Source of the DNA: Pigoraptor vietnamica
Lineage: Eukaryota; Opisthokonta; Filasterea
Direction: 5' to 3'
Length of the DNA: 43,922 nt
Assembly: GCA_943704525.1 (NCBI GenBank)
Contig: CALSCQ010002834.1
Location: forward strand, 1 to 43,922
Numbering within the stretch: position 1 is the stretch's first letter; each line of letters starts with the position of its first letter. A program made the position numbers and the translations under genes. The notes under the pieces were generated by a model. That model had not been told where the DNA came from and ran no database searches. It was given only the letters and a program-made list of their open reading frames with translations. Of this stretch, positions 11,410 to 21,155 are shown piece by piece.

Positions 11410-12035
11410 GCCTAGTACTTTCGTGTGCGTTTGCGTCGCCCTTTCGTTGCGTATTGCTGCGACTGCGTTGTATCCAGAGCTAAAGTCTCCGCTTTCGAAA
11501 TATTGGTTGCGCCGGTTCGTCAAGGGCAAGTGGCGTAACATACGTAACAATAGGTGCTCACGTGACATTTACTCCGCGAATAATCCGGTGTAATTGTGGC
11601 TCCCATGCGGCCATAGTCTTACACTGAAATAACTTTGCAGTCCATACATTTTCCATAGTCAAGCGCCATCGTAATCAAAGACCCTGCTTGTAAGTGCCCA
11701 GCCAGAGAGACCCCGCGTGGCCGTCGTTGCACCATGTGCATGCGTTCCCTCCGCTCTTGCGCAAAAAGAAATCGCCCCTGTCGAGCCCACGGCTTCTTCC
11801 TCTCGATACGCAACTCGGTTCGTCACCTCGAGGTGTTAAATCGTTCCAAGGTATGCGAAGTTCGACCGCGCTGTATAACGGCGATGTGGACGACTCGAGT
11901 TTTTGCGCGGCGATAGATTGGGACTTATTTAGTATGCATGAAAACATGCGGACGTGGACGGGCTTTCATGGCTACCGCACGTTCGTTAGACCTCGCTAGA
12001 CGTGCGCTTATGATCGTCTTGAACACGCTTTGCAG
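11410..12035. other. Intergenic region upstream of P2 gene
   Basis: 626 bp without a supported exon. It includes a palindromic E-box TCACGTGA at 11558-11565. The bases just before the P2 start (ctttgcag at 12028-12035) look like a splice acceptor, so a 5' leader exon may lie within this stretch. Confidence 0.45.
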
Positions 12036-12537
12036 ATGCGTTACATTGCTGCCTACCTCCTCGCTGCCCTCGCTGGCAAGAAGGCCGTCTCCGAGGCCGA
12101 CATCAAGAAGATCCTCGCTTCGGTCGGCATTGAGGGTGACGATGCCCGCATTGCTCAGGTCGTCAACGAGCTCAAGGGCAAGGACCTCGAGTCGGTGCGT
12201 GTTGTTTGTCGTGTTTTGCTGTTGTTGTAGTGGATGGCTCGGGTGTGCGCCGACAAAGTCGCCCCGATTTTTGTTGGTTAATCAACCGCGTGAACGTTAT
12301 CTTCTGTGCACGGTATGCGTACGTTTTGTGACTGTGGACTCTGTCGTTGTTCAGGTGATTGCCGAGGGCAACAAGAAGCTCGCGTCGGTCCCTGCCGGCG
12401 GTGCTGCCCCCGCTGCCGCCGCCGCGCCCGCTGCTGCTGGCGGTGCCAAGAAGGAGGAGAAGAAGGAGGAGAAGAAGAAGGAGGAGAAGAAGGAGGAGTC
12501 CGAGGAGGGCGACATGGGCTTTGGCCTCTTCGACTAG
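12036..12537 (+). CDS. RPLP2: 60S acidic ribosomal protein P2
   Basis: Two exons (12036-12194, 12355-12537) encode 113 residues. The N-terminal dimerisation domain [35 protein letters not shown] is characteristic. It is followed by an Ala/Gly/Pro hinge, a charged tail, and the conserved C-terminal peptide DMGFGLFD that contacts translation GTPases. P1-P2 dimers bind uL10 to form the lateral stalk of the large ribosomal subunit in the cytosol. The tail before the final peptide is Lys/Glu-rich (repeated KKEE units). The start MRYIAAYLL is the P2 form, not P1. A 5' leader intron is likely, because an acceptor-like tttgcag directly abuts the ATG. Confidence 0.96.
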
Positions 12538-12934
12538 ACGTCCCGTCTCTCTGTGCAAGCCGCCCGCGTGCGTGTCCGGTCGGCGTGCTCCTTCGTTCGT
12601 TTCCGCGCAGTGGATGAGGCATGCGTGCTGTTATGGCGCGCTGCATTGTCTTCGTCGGCCTCGCTGGGTGAGACGGCCTCGTGTGCGGACTGCTCATTGC
12701 GAGGGTTTTGGGCGGTTGCCGCCAGCCCTCACCTCATAAAAAACAAAAAAGCCAAATGTTTGGAAGTGTGCAGTTTGTCAGTGCAAGAACGCAAGCGCGA
12801 CGCAGTTTAATGTTTAATGTGGTCCCCTAGCCCGCCAAGGGCGCACATGGTGTGTCTCAGTCATTTTGGAAGAGGGTCTGCGACGAGCGAAAGGTAGCAG
12901 AGAAATTAGCGTACATGATCAAAGGTGGTGCGAA
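12538..12934. other. Convergent 3' flanks of P2 and V-ATPase F genes
   Basis: 397 bp between stops. An A-rich stretch lies near 12736-12752. No gene seen. Confidence 0.5.
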
Positions 12935-13120
12935 CTAACCCTCTCGAAAGCGCTGACAATGGCGACACGGCAAGCGCGTATGCGCAAGAGAACACACGCG
13001 GAAATGCGAGTCTAAAGCGCTCATATGGCGCGACAGCAAGCGAGTATGCGCAAGAGGACGCACGTGCAAATGCGAACTAACCCTCTCTAAGAGCTCATAT
13101 GGCGAGACAGCAAGCGAGAA
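12930..13120. repeat. About three copies of a ~66-bp tandem repeat spanning the last exon and last intron of ATP6V1F
   Basis: Related units begin near 12931, 13004 and 13072. They share a gcgaactaaccctct-like start (diverged in the middle copy), then atggcg.gacagcaagcg and tatgcgcaagag. The first copy contains the terminal coding exon. Confidence 0.75.
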
Positions 13121-14301
13121 AACGCACCTTTGCACGTCGCAGGATCGAGTCCTTCGCGGGGTCGTACGGGTGTTCCTTGGAGGGAATCTCCAGGACCGAC
13201 GGAATGGGTCGGTGGTAGCCGTCGAGCAGGAAGCGAATTTCGTTGGCCACCTGGAAATGAAGGCGAATGTTTTAGGTGGCAAAAACGAAAGTGTCTGTAC
13301 TTGCGCGGGCAGAAATAAACGCCACTCGAGTGACGTAGAGCAAACATGAATGCTACTCAAGTGATCACGCTGCACAAGCAGGAAGGCCATCAAGTGGGAA
13401 GGCGGGAAGGAGAGGAAGGGGGATATGGCAACGCGATGGTCGAGGAAGGAGCAAGAAACAGAGCAACCGCTCAGACTATGTGCGAGAGAAGGCCGACTCA
13501 CGTGCTGGTTGATAAGCACAATCGCAACGTCCTCGCGGTTGGTGAATTTCCGGAAGGCGTCCTCGATGGCAGGGATGGGCGTGTCTGCAGGTGCATCAAC
13601 AGTGAACACGGGAACTTAAACCTCACACTCGACCCGCACACTCGACCCGCACACTCGACCCGCACACTCGACCCGCACACTCGACCCGCACACTCGACCC
13701 GCGCCATTCCCCCGAGTGTGCACGCTCCTTACTCGCAGCAATGAACACACGACACACGGCAAACAGACGGCATTGACCTCACACAAGCACAAGTCCACAT
13801 ACAGAGACACGCACAACGATACTAGGGATCAGACCACCACAAGCACACGCACGCGACGCAAGGTAATTTTTAGGGGACGAATACTGCACGCAAGGTGACT
13901 TCAACACATCACCCACTCTTTGTGACAACAAGGAAATTAGATTGCCTCCGGGCGTCGATCTCGCCAACACCGGCAAGCAGAAAGCCAGTCACCGTGTCCT
14001 GGAAGAGCAACACTCGCAGTTTCAGAAGTTGAACTGTTTAAACGCAATACGCAGAATTCATCGCGACCGTACATCATTGGAGCGTCACATCAATCAAAAA
14101 TACAACAGCCCTCTCCATACAACACATAAAATCCTACACCTGCTACACACACATGCATGTGCGCAGACGGAAACATGCAAACGGACGACACGTCCTCTCT
14201 GCGGTAGCGGACAGCAACCACTCGTCAGCCGGCACACTCAGTCGCACCTCGTCGCCAATAACGGCAATGAGGCCGTTTTCCTTGTGCTTGAACGTCGTCA
14301 T
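12935..14301 (-). CDS. ATP6V1F: V-type proton ATPase subunit F
   Basis: Five exons on the minus strand (14248-14301, 13917-13998, 13502-13584, 13128-13250, 12935-12952) give 119 residues, the same length as the human protein. Recognisable blocks are GLIAVIGDE, DTVTGFLLAGVGEI, NFLVV, AIEDAFRKFTNREDVAIVLINQH, VANEIRFLLDGYHRPIPSVLEIPSKEHPY and KDSILRRAK. Subunit F is part of the central rotor stalk of the V1 sector that couples ATP hydrolysis to proton pumping into endosomes, lysosomes or vacuoles. All exon phases agree. The last exon encodes only five residues (RFREG) and a stop, and it lies inside a ~66-bp tandem repeat that continues into the last intron, so this end is the least certain. Intron 2 (332 nt) carries a 13-bp tandem array. 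Confidence 0.93.
13624..13702. repeat. 13-bp tandem repeat, six copies, in ATP6V1F intron 2
   Basis: Six near-perfect units of ACACTCGACCCGC. Confidence 0.92.
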
Positions 14302-14766
14302 TCTCGTCTATATAATGTACGCGCAAGCCCTTGCACGGGTTAATATTCACTCTATCGGAAATCGACTGCGATGCATCGAAGATGAAGCCGTGTGTCAGCA
14401 ACACCAAGTCACCCTGCACCAATTAAGCGCCATTTTTACGATGAATTTTACTATGAACTCTTATATTCAGATAAGGCCCACAAAAAGAGTGCCAGGAAGA
14501 CACATTAAGTCAAATTCCCAGCCCCGATTGCATAACTTTTCAGAAATGTTTACGATCAACCGACGGGGTAACATGTCGAAGGTGTTACAGTCGCTGGTGC
14601 GACCTTCTTGCATGCCGACGATTTGGACTGCTCGTCCTATATGACGTGCAGCCGGCAAGGTGCATGCGTCGAGGCACATGTAAACTTCGAGTATATTCTC
14701 GCAACATTAGGGATTGGGGCCGTGTGGATCAATTGCATCGCGATTTTGGACCATTCACGTCACACT

Positions 14767-14790
14767 ATTCGCGAAGGCCGCTTCGCGAAT
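14767..14790. promoter_or_regulatory. Perfect 10-bp inverted repeat with two TTCGCGAA sites
   Basis: ATTCGCGAAG, a 4-base spacer GCCG, then CTTCGCGAAT. Each arm contains the self-complementary octamer TTCGCGAA, similar to an E2F-type core. It lies 13 bp before the TATA box of the pirin gene. A regulatory role is inferred. Confidence 0.55.
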
Positions 14791-14803
14791 TGGCCACGTA
14801 CGG

Positions 14804-14811
14804 TATAAATA
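14804..14811 (+). promoter_or_regulatory. TATA box of the pirin-family gene
   Basis: TATAAATA, 66 bp upstream of the first in-frame ATG (14870) and 108 bp before the second (14912). Spacing fits a transcription start near 14835. Confidence 0.6.
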
Positions 14812-14869
14812 TGGGGATGGCGAGCACCCACTGCCATCACTGCGCCCTCTGAAAATTCGACGCCTGGCG

Positions 14870-16076
14870 ATGCGAGCCGCATTTCTGTTTCTTTCCGCGC
14901 TCTTTTCAAAGATGGAACTTGAGATTCGCCCCAGCGGTGCTCGCGGGACGGCCGACCACGGCTGGCTCAAGACGAGCCACACGTTCAGTTTTGCCGATTA
15001 CTTCGACCGCAAGTACAGCGGCTTTGGCCCGCTGCAGGTCATCAACGAGGACCACGTCAAGCCGGGAAAAGGTAAGCGGTGTGTTGTGCTTGACTTGCAG
15101 TCTGTGTGTGTTTTCTGTTGCGTTGAAAACGTCACGGCATCTAATTTCCGCATCCATCTCTCGCAGGCTTTGGAACTCACGGGCATAGCGACTTTGAGAT
15201 TTTTAGCTATGTCGTCCGCGGAGAACTCGAGCACAAGGACTCCATGGGCAACACGGTGAGTTGCCGCCATTGACCGACCTTTCGTTTGATGCACTCTTAG
15301 TGTGTGTTTTTTATTGTGCTCCAAAGTTGTGAACAATCGCATCCGGTTGGCGACTGAAACTGACACACTTTCTTGTTGATGACAGGAGACGATTCGCCGC
15401 GGCGAAGTGCAGTTTACGTCGGCCGGCAAGGGCATTCGTCACAGCGAGTACAATCGCAACCCAAAGGACTGGGTTCACTTCATTCAGGTGCGCGCACATT
15501 CGCGTTCGGCAGCTTGACATTACATTGTCTGCTGCCGTACATTGTTGCACTGCAGCTGCGCTGAGTTGTCTTCTGGTTCGCATGCGTGGCGTCGTCGTGT
15601 TATCAGCTCCTTGAATGTCTCTCGACGACTCTCAGCGCTTCTAGTGCCACAAACTCACCCGCTAATTACACTCGCAGGTGTGGGTGCAGCCGGACGCGAA
15701 CGGTCTGAAGCCCTCGTACACCACGCGCAAATTCGACGACAAGGAAAAGGAAGGCCGTCTGTGCCACATTATTTCGCCGGCCGCCGACAGCCCAAAGGAT
15801 GGGTCGACCATCTCGATTAACCAAGACTTCAACATGTATGCCTCCATTCTCAAGGCGGGTGCGACGACGCCCACGCACATCGCGAAGGGGCGACAGGCGT
15901 ACGTGCACGTGATCGAGGGGAAGAATGTGACGCTCGGTGTGTCGACGGGAGATGGCAAGTCCGTGTCGCTTCGCGGTGGTGACGGCGTGTTTGTCAAGAA
16001 TGGAGGCGGCGAGCTCGTGTTCACGGGCGTTGGGAACGAACCCGCCGAATTTCTGCTGTTCGAAATGGAAGCTTGA
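14870..16076 (+). CDS. Pirin-family (YhhW-like) bicupin protein
   Basis: Four exons (14870-15071, 15167-15255, 15386-15487, 15678-16076) give 263 residues, or 249 from the second ATG at 14912. The N-terminal cupin shows [35 protein letters not shown], then [24 protein letters not shown]; the His/Glu metal ligands (HxH within GTHGHSDFE, and the later His of GIRHSE) are in place. The C-terminal half has the second cupin fold ([33 protein letters not shown]). This layout matches bacterial YhhW-type quercetin 2,3-dioxygenases more than human nuclear pirin, so a small-molecule oxygenase or redox-sensing role is possible. The optional first 14 residues are hydrophobic ([10 protein letters not shown]) and could be a weak signal or just leader sequence. 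Confidence 0.9.
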
Positions 16077-16282
16077 GCTCTTCAAATTGCGGGTGTATAG
16101 CGCGTGCGTGGTTGCCGTGCGGCGTGGCGTGGCGTGCGTGCCAGTGTGCCGAGCGAGTGTTAATGTACGGCGGTGAGGAGTCGATTCGTGTTGTAAGACG
16201 ATTCTTTTATGCAGTAGTCGACAGCGCCGAATTGAACATGCGAAAGTGAACAATAGATCAGTTGCACTGCGGACAGCGGCAG

Positions 16283-18585
16283 TCATTCGTCCCTATCGAG
16301 CATGTCGTCCTCGGTCGTGCGCTCCTTGTACCTACACCGTACACAGCCACATTAGACAGATGAGACCAAGTCTTTGAATATACAGCCACAGAGTGGACCA
16401 GGGACACAGACAAACAGCCACATTAGACAGAGTGGACAGAGACACAAACGCACGGCGACATTAGACGGAGTGGACAGAGACACAAACACACGGCGACATT
16501 AGACAGAGTGACAAGAGGCACACACACACAGCCACATTAGACAGAGTGGACAAGAGGCACACACACACAACCACACTAGACAGAGTGGACAAGAGACACA
16601 GACACACGGCGACATTAGACAGGTTGACCAGGTCTTGACGAACCACTGCCCACCCTCACCTGAGTTGTTGAAGAATACCATCATCGAACGAGTGCTTTGG
16701 CGGCGGCGATTTCGCGTTTAGTCCCTCCGCAACGTAGCGGCGCTGGGCGCATGGACGTCAAACAGAGTGATTAGATTTGAATGGCGAAACTGACTCCAGA
16801 TCCACATATATTCGCAGCGCTCTGCACCAACGCCGGACTCTACCTTGATCCATGCCTCGAGGTCGAACTTGCACGTGCCTCCAAGCGTAGCGGGGATGGC
16901 GGCGGCGCCAAACTTTGTGTCTGTTCGCAGACGCTCTTGGCTGACGAAGGCAATCCGGCGCGCCGTTCGCTTTGGGATCCAAGGCTTGCATATCTTCCAG
17001 AACACCTTGAAGTAGCCGGGCGTGTTCACGACTGCGTGTGCACGTGCGCGCAAAGGCATGTGTGGCGCTTAGTGCGTGGCGGTGCGCACGATCGATGGCG
17101 GCAGGTATACGGGCGCAACACTAGTAGAAAATGGATGCTGAAGGCAGAGACGCGCGCAGCTCACGGCGGAATGCAGTGTCACGTGTTTTGAAAACACAAC
17201 ACCCCCACAAACACACAGCCAGCCACACGCGGAACCCACGGTGTGCGCTGCCGATGCGCTCGGCATAGATCGTGCTGAGGATGTGTGCGAGTGCCCTGGT
17301 GAGCTCTCGGTCGCTCTGGCGCAACTTCCATCCCTTGTAGCTCATGATGCACGCAATCTGCAGCGGAACCGACATCAGGGAAGGAAACAAGGACAGATGT
17401 AAAGCGCACGCACCTAATCGTGTCTGCGTTCACTCGTTTGTGTGTGCGAGGAATGTCATACGCAGCGACAGAGGCGTACAAGTGGGCGCGTGGTGACAAA
17501 CAATACATGCTGGCGTGCTGCGGCAGATTAGACGTGCCTGCTGTGCGTGGCAGGCGTTCTCGAGCGCACGCTCTATGAGGTACAGTCCAAGACGCAGCAC
17601 GTCCACGCGGTCCGACGTTTTCGGGTCGAACTTTCCGAACTCAAACTGCGGCAGCGGGAAGATCGACAACATAAGATTGGACGGTTACCCAGACACTGCA
17701 GCAGAAAAGTTTGCACTGATTTCCACCAATGATGCGTCAAAGCCAGCACATTATGCACGCGGGAACAATGAAATCGGCTCAAACGCACCACGAGGATCGT
17801 CCGCCCGGCGTTGTCGTATGTCCCCTCCTGAAAGTAAGCGTACCCCTTTCGCAGTTCGTGTTCGACGTGTGAGATGCGGATGTCTCCCGCACGGCACTGC
17901 GCCGAGAGCTCCTCTGCGGCGAGTATGTGCGCAAGGGCCGCGTCCACGTCCATTTCATTTCCGCGGAGAAAGCGCGCAAGATCGTAATCGTCGTAATTTG
18001 TCGCCGGCGCTGTGCTGTCGTTGGCGCGAGCAGAGTCGATGGACGATTTCAACAGGTCGATATGCCTCCGCTCCGTGTCGGTGATAGTCTCCCACTGCAC
18101 GGCAGTCCGTAAATACGAGGCGAAAACAACTTTTCGGAAACAGAAACTGAACGCGCGCACGCCCGCGTAACTGCACATTACACATACACGACGCGGGACA
18201 CGCCAAAACGGACACAACGCAAAACCGACAGTTGTCGGATCATTACATAGAGCGCCGGCTTTCATCGCCTCCACGCACAGTCATATACAGAAACAATAAT
18301 GGACTCACCGCTGGGATGACAATGCGGCTGGAATTGCTGCGAGATCGCTTTGATTCCGGCGAGGGCGACTGCTCATTTAGCAGCGTGTTGGCTGGGAGGG
18401 CGAGCTCGAGTGTCTGTTGGAGAGGGCAGCCCTTAGATGTCACAGCTCGAGTCGAGCACAGAGAGTGCGGCTCCGAGAAACAGTGACGCGGTGAGATTGA
18501 CAATCACCTCGTCAAGACCGTCGTCGTCACCCAGCGCCAGTGGGTGGCTGTTGACCACCCGTAGTGGAGAGGCAACCGCCGCCAT
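16283..18585 (-). CDS. CRAL-TRIO (Sec14-like) lipid-binding protein
   Basis: Eight exons on the minus strand (18508-18585, 18309-18413, 17789-18094, 17538-17645, 17240-17357, 16844-17031, 16660-16742, 16283-16331) give 344 residues in continuous phase. A Ser/Pro-rich N-terminus is followed by a CRAL-TRIO N-type helical segment (DYDLARFLRGNEMDVDAALAHI, residues ~100-130). The CRAL-TRIO lipid pocket domain follows: GRTILVFEFGKFDPKTSD, ACIMSYKGWKL, ILSTIYAERIG, LVNTPGYFKVFWKICKPWIP, and AAIPATLGGTCKFD near its end. A short acidic tail (TTEDDMLDRDE) closes it. Such proteins carry phosphoinositides, tocopherol-like or other hydrophobic ligands between membranes. The specific ligand cannot be read here. 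Intron 4 has no GT donor in phase and seems to use GC (CAG|GCACGT), which gives the best domain alignment. Intron 7 holds a minisatellite. The first two exons are less certain than the domain core. Confidence 0.85.
16341..16630. repeat. Minisatellite of ~38-bp units in CRAL-TRIO intron 7
   Basis: About seven copies built around ACATTAGACAGAGTGGACA with spacing of 37-39 bp (two larger gaps). Copies differ by point changes and small indels. Confidence 0.9.
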
Positions 18586-19199
18586 CGTTGACGACAAATA
18601 CACGCGCTCAAAGTATAAATCTGTGGAAGTTGTGTGCGTGTGTACGAACAACGGCGAATTGGGCCGGCTGACGTGCGCCGACTGCCGAGTGTCACCGTAC
18701 AATGGTCACGTCAGCAGCATGCATATTTTGGCGAACTCATCGAACCGAGCGTTCAGCAGTTTTTGACCCGTCGCCTACGGGTGCGCCGGGTGCGGTACGT
18801 GTTGTGATGGCACGTGCGGTAGCATTTCCGATGCACGGGGGAGCCCGCGTGCCCTGTCGGGGAGCTCCCGATCCAAGCCCCCTCAAAACATTCGTCCGGA
18901 CTATGTGCTGTTGCGTCTAGATTGTCCAGACATGTGGTGCCGATGAACATGCGCGCCTTAAATCTTTGGCAAATGGTAACGTATTTTCCACACGCAGCGC
19001 GTGCTACGCTTGCCGCCACCGGCGTACCGCTTGTGGGCGCTCTGTATGCGTCTCTTCGATTCCTCGTGATTGACGATGTCAGCACGAAGAATCTGTTCAT
19101 TTCGCGCGTTTTGCGGATCTTTAGTGGGAATCCCAAATCGAGGAGGCTGGACCCGTTTTTCTAATTTAAAACGCTGGACCAGTTTTTCTAAAACCCGTC
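18586..19199. other. Gene-poor stretch, no supported gene
   Basis: Both strands were read. Open frames at 18922-19164 (+) and 18753-19136 (-) lack codon bias and recognisable motifs. A TATAAAT at 18616-18622 on the plus strand has no gene at the right distance. A small direct repeat (ctggacc.gtttttctaa) occurs at 19147 and 19174. Confidence 0.4.
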
Positions 19200-19261
19200 T
19201 GTGAGCCGGTGGGTGGACGGAGCGCGAAATGGCTTCAAAGACCTGTTGCGTTTGAGTGATG

Positions 19262-19488
19262 GGCCTCTCCCACTCACCACGCGCAAGTGCCGGCGTGATG
19301 TCTCGCCGGACCCAACTCCCAACCGCATACGCGACGCCAACGACCGTGCCCACGGCGACGAGCAGGCACTCATCGCCGCGGTGCGTCACGACACGGGCCT
19401 TGGCGGCACTGTCCTCCAGAATATCGTCGATGAGCTCCTCTACTGCGCGCGCAGTCAGTCTGGCAAGGCGCCGCCCCAGTGCGTGCGA
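19262..19488 (-). other. Possible exon of an unrecognised membrane protein
   Basis: On the minus strand this reads as a protein-like segment: RRLARLTARAVEELIDDILE, then THRGDE and a hydrophobic span CLLVAVGTVVGVAYAVGSWV followed by RR, ending at a strong donor GTGAGT (near 19261). A possible acceptor is at about 19489 on the same strand. No start, family or joining exons could be established, and the opposite strand is also open in register, so the strand itself is in doubt. It may be a single exon of a small membrane-anchored protein or a remnant. Confidence 0.25.
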
Positions 19489-19599
19489 CCAGACACAATG
19501 GCCCTCGCACGCACTGCGTCGACATCACTCAACGGCATCGCGGTCGCAACCAACGAGACAATTCGGCGCGACCGGGGCCACGCGGGTCGTGCTTCCGCA

Positions 19600-19932
19600 A
19601 TGTTGACGTATGGGCGGGGGACAATGAGCGAAGTGCACAGGCGCAAGCTCTTTCGAAACAACCTCAAGGCACACGGCATTGAGCACCGCATCGTGGAGCG
19701 AAGCGACGACGTTCTCAAAAGGCGCGCCGTGCCCGACATCGAATGCGACATTCTGCTGTTGAATCCCATCACTAACTTGACTGTCGCCCACGACGACGTC
19801 GACTTTGCAACGGCGACACTTGACCAGCTGATTCGCGGCCACGCAACGGGACCAATAATGTTTCATATGGGGTCCCAACTGCTGGACGGGTCGGCCCTCT
19901 TGCGTCGCTCGGGATTCGTCCCGGTTCCGTAG
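19600..19932 (+). pseudogene. Methyltransferase-like fragment, possibly PRMT7-type remnant
   Basis: The plus frame reads HRRKLFRNNLKAHGIEHRIVE, then ECDILLLNPITN and GPIMFHMGSQL, ending at a stop at 19930-19932. The order helix-G-strand, then an acidic-strand CDILLLN, then a GP..M strand resembles the second SAM-methyltransferase half of PRMT7 as I remember it. Third codon positions are G/C-rich as in neighbouring genes. No SAM-binding glycine loop was found upstream in frame. Downstream coding-like text continues only in other frames broken by stops. It is most simply a decayed or truncated copy. The family call is tentative. Confidence 0.3.
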
Positions 19933-19999
19933 TGGCGTGGAATGTGAAGGTGTTCCGTTCCTCGAGCCGTCCCAGCAACGCTGCTGATGACGTCGAGGT

Positions 20000-20240
20000 G
20001 TTGGACACGCGTGATTTCGACAATGGAGGAACGGACGCCACGGTGTCGTAGCGTATCGTGAAACAGGCGATGCGATGCGCGATGCCAGCCATCCTCGCCC
20101 GCAGCCGTATATTCTACCTCGTGGGTGACGAAAAGAACGCCGTCTTTGCATGTCGCCTGTTGCGTGAACGCTCGCTTGAGCCAGCGTGCACGCGCAGACG
20201 GCGGCAGTGCACTGGAACACAGTTTGGCTCGCACGCACAT
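20000..20240 (-). other. Open, codon-biased segment of unknown identity
   Basis: The minus strand reads MCVRAKLCSSALP..., then ARWLKRAFTQQATCKDGVLF, VTHEVEY and WHRASHRLFHDTLRHRGV. Codons end mostly in C or G, and the predicted strand-helix-strand order looks like a real fold, possibly the C-terminal edge of a Rossmann-type enzyme. No joining exons, family or convincing stop context was found. It may be an exon of a gene I could not assemble or a remnant. Confidence 0.2.
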
Positions 20241-20400
20241 GGTGAACGACGTGCAGGGAAAGGGTGAACAGTCCCGCGCTTAACAAGTCGCCCACGCGCC
20301 GGCGCGGGACAGTGCGTACGTCGGGAAACGGAGTGTGCAAACCAGTATCGCAAATTGCGCTTTCATTTTCACTCATCGGCCCGCACGCGCGCTCATAGCC

Positions 20401-21155
20401 ATGTGCCTCGTCGCCGCGTGCGTTGCGACGGCGGCACCCGCCAAAGAGACTGCCCCTGTCGATGCCCTCGCTGCGCGTCTCAATTCGGTCATGAAAGTCG
20501 GGGTGGAAGAGCCCCACGCTCACTACCAGCGCTATCGCCGTGAACTCTATCCCTTGTCACGTGCCTTTTCCAGTGGTGGTACTTCTGGGTTAGGGACGAG
20601 CAAACGAATACGCACTGGGCATTTGACTACCAGGCACGTGTTTGTTGCGTGTGTGTGTGTTGCGTGTGAGTGTTTTTGTGTGTGTGTGTGTGTGTGTGTG
20701 CCTGTGCCTGTGTGTGTGTGTGTGCCTGTGCCTGTTTGTGTATATGTCGTCGGCCGTCGCCCAGACCGTCCCCGACCCGACAACGTCACGCTCGTCAGTG
20801 ATCGCCCCAATTTCGGCCGCAACAAGCTCTACAGCCCGCAGCCCGTCGCGCGCGAGCTGTCGCGGTACAAGCGGCTGATCATGCGCGCCAACATGGCAAG
20901 CTCACGTTCCAGTTCGAGTCGAACGTTACCGTCGACACGCGCGCGTACATCAATTCGGGCATGACACCCCCCGGCTGAATCATTGCGCCCGCAGCACATA
21001 CACTGCCGCGCAGCGCATGCCCGCGTCGTTTTTTCAGTACGTCAATTTTCAACGGCATCGACTCATACGATCCGTCCGTGCGGCGAGATGCCCAGAAGTG
21101 GAGTGTATCGACAAGCCAGAATTCTCGGCTTAAAACATAACACGCGCGCGCACAT
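20401..21155 (+). pseudogene. Secreted-protein-like locus with apparent frameshift
   Basis: From the ATG at 20401 the plus strand reads MCLVAACVATAAPAKETAPV, a short signal-peptide-like start, then AALAARLNSV-like text and HYQRYRRELYPLSR. A TG-rich intron (about 20576-20763) leads to DNVTLVSDRPNFGRNKLYSP and RELSRYKRLIMRAN. Near 20892 the well-biased frame shifts: GKLTFQFESNVTVDTRAYIN and GMTPPG continue one base out of register, and IFNGIDSYDP..RRDAQKW follows later after a stop. NVT sites suggest an extracellular glycoprotein. I do not recognise the family. Either a one-base indel has broken the gene, or a very short intron is missed. Confidence 0.35.
20641..20745. repeat. TG-rich low-complexity tract
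   Basis: TG microsatellite interrupted by CCTGTGCCTG units, inside the presumed intron of the secreted-protein-like locus. Confidence 0.85.

Larger units (their letters stand above)
14302..14869. other. Divergent upstream region of V-ATPase F and pirin genes
   Basis: 568 bp between divergent starts. Open frames on both strands here show no codon bias or family match. The right end holds a TTCGCGAA inverted repeat and a TATA box (listed separately). Confidence 0.5.

Noticed and set aside
13621-13702. Possible CRISPR-like array
   Set aside because: Contiguous 13-bp tandem units with no spacers, inside a eukaryotic intron.
14153-14644. 163-residue plus-strand open frame
   Set aside because: Overlaps exon 1 of the V-ATPase F gene in antisense and continues into AT-rich intergenic sequence; no codon bias.
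16461-16684. Minus-strand open frames with repeated CVCLLSTLSNVAV-like units
   Set aside because: Translation of the intronic minisatellite; the CRAL-TRIO exons join cleanly across it.
18922-19164. 80-residue plus-strand open frame with a hydrophobic patch
   Set aside because: Weak codon bias, no motif and no splice partners; equally open on the other strand.
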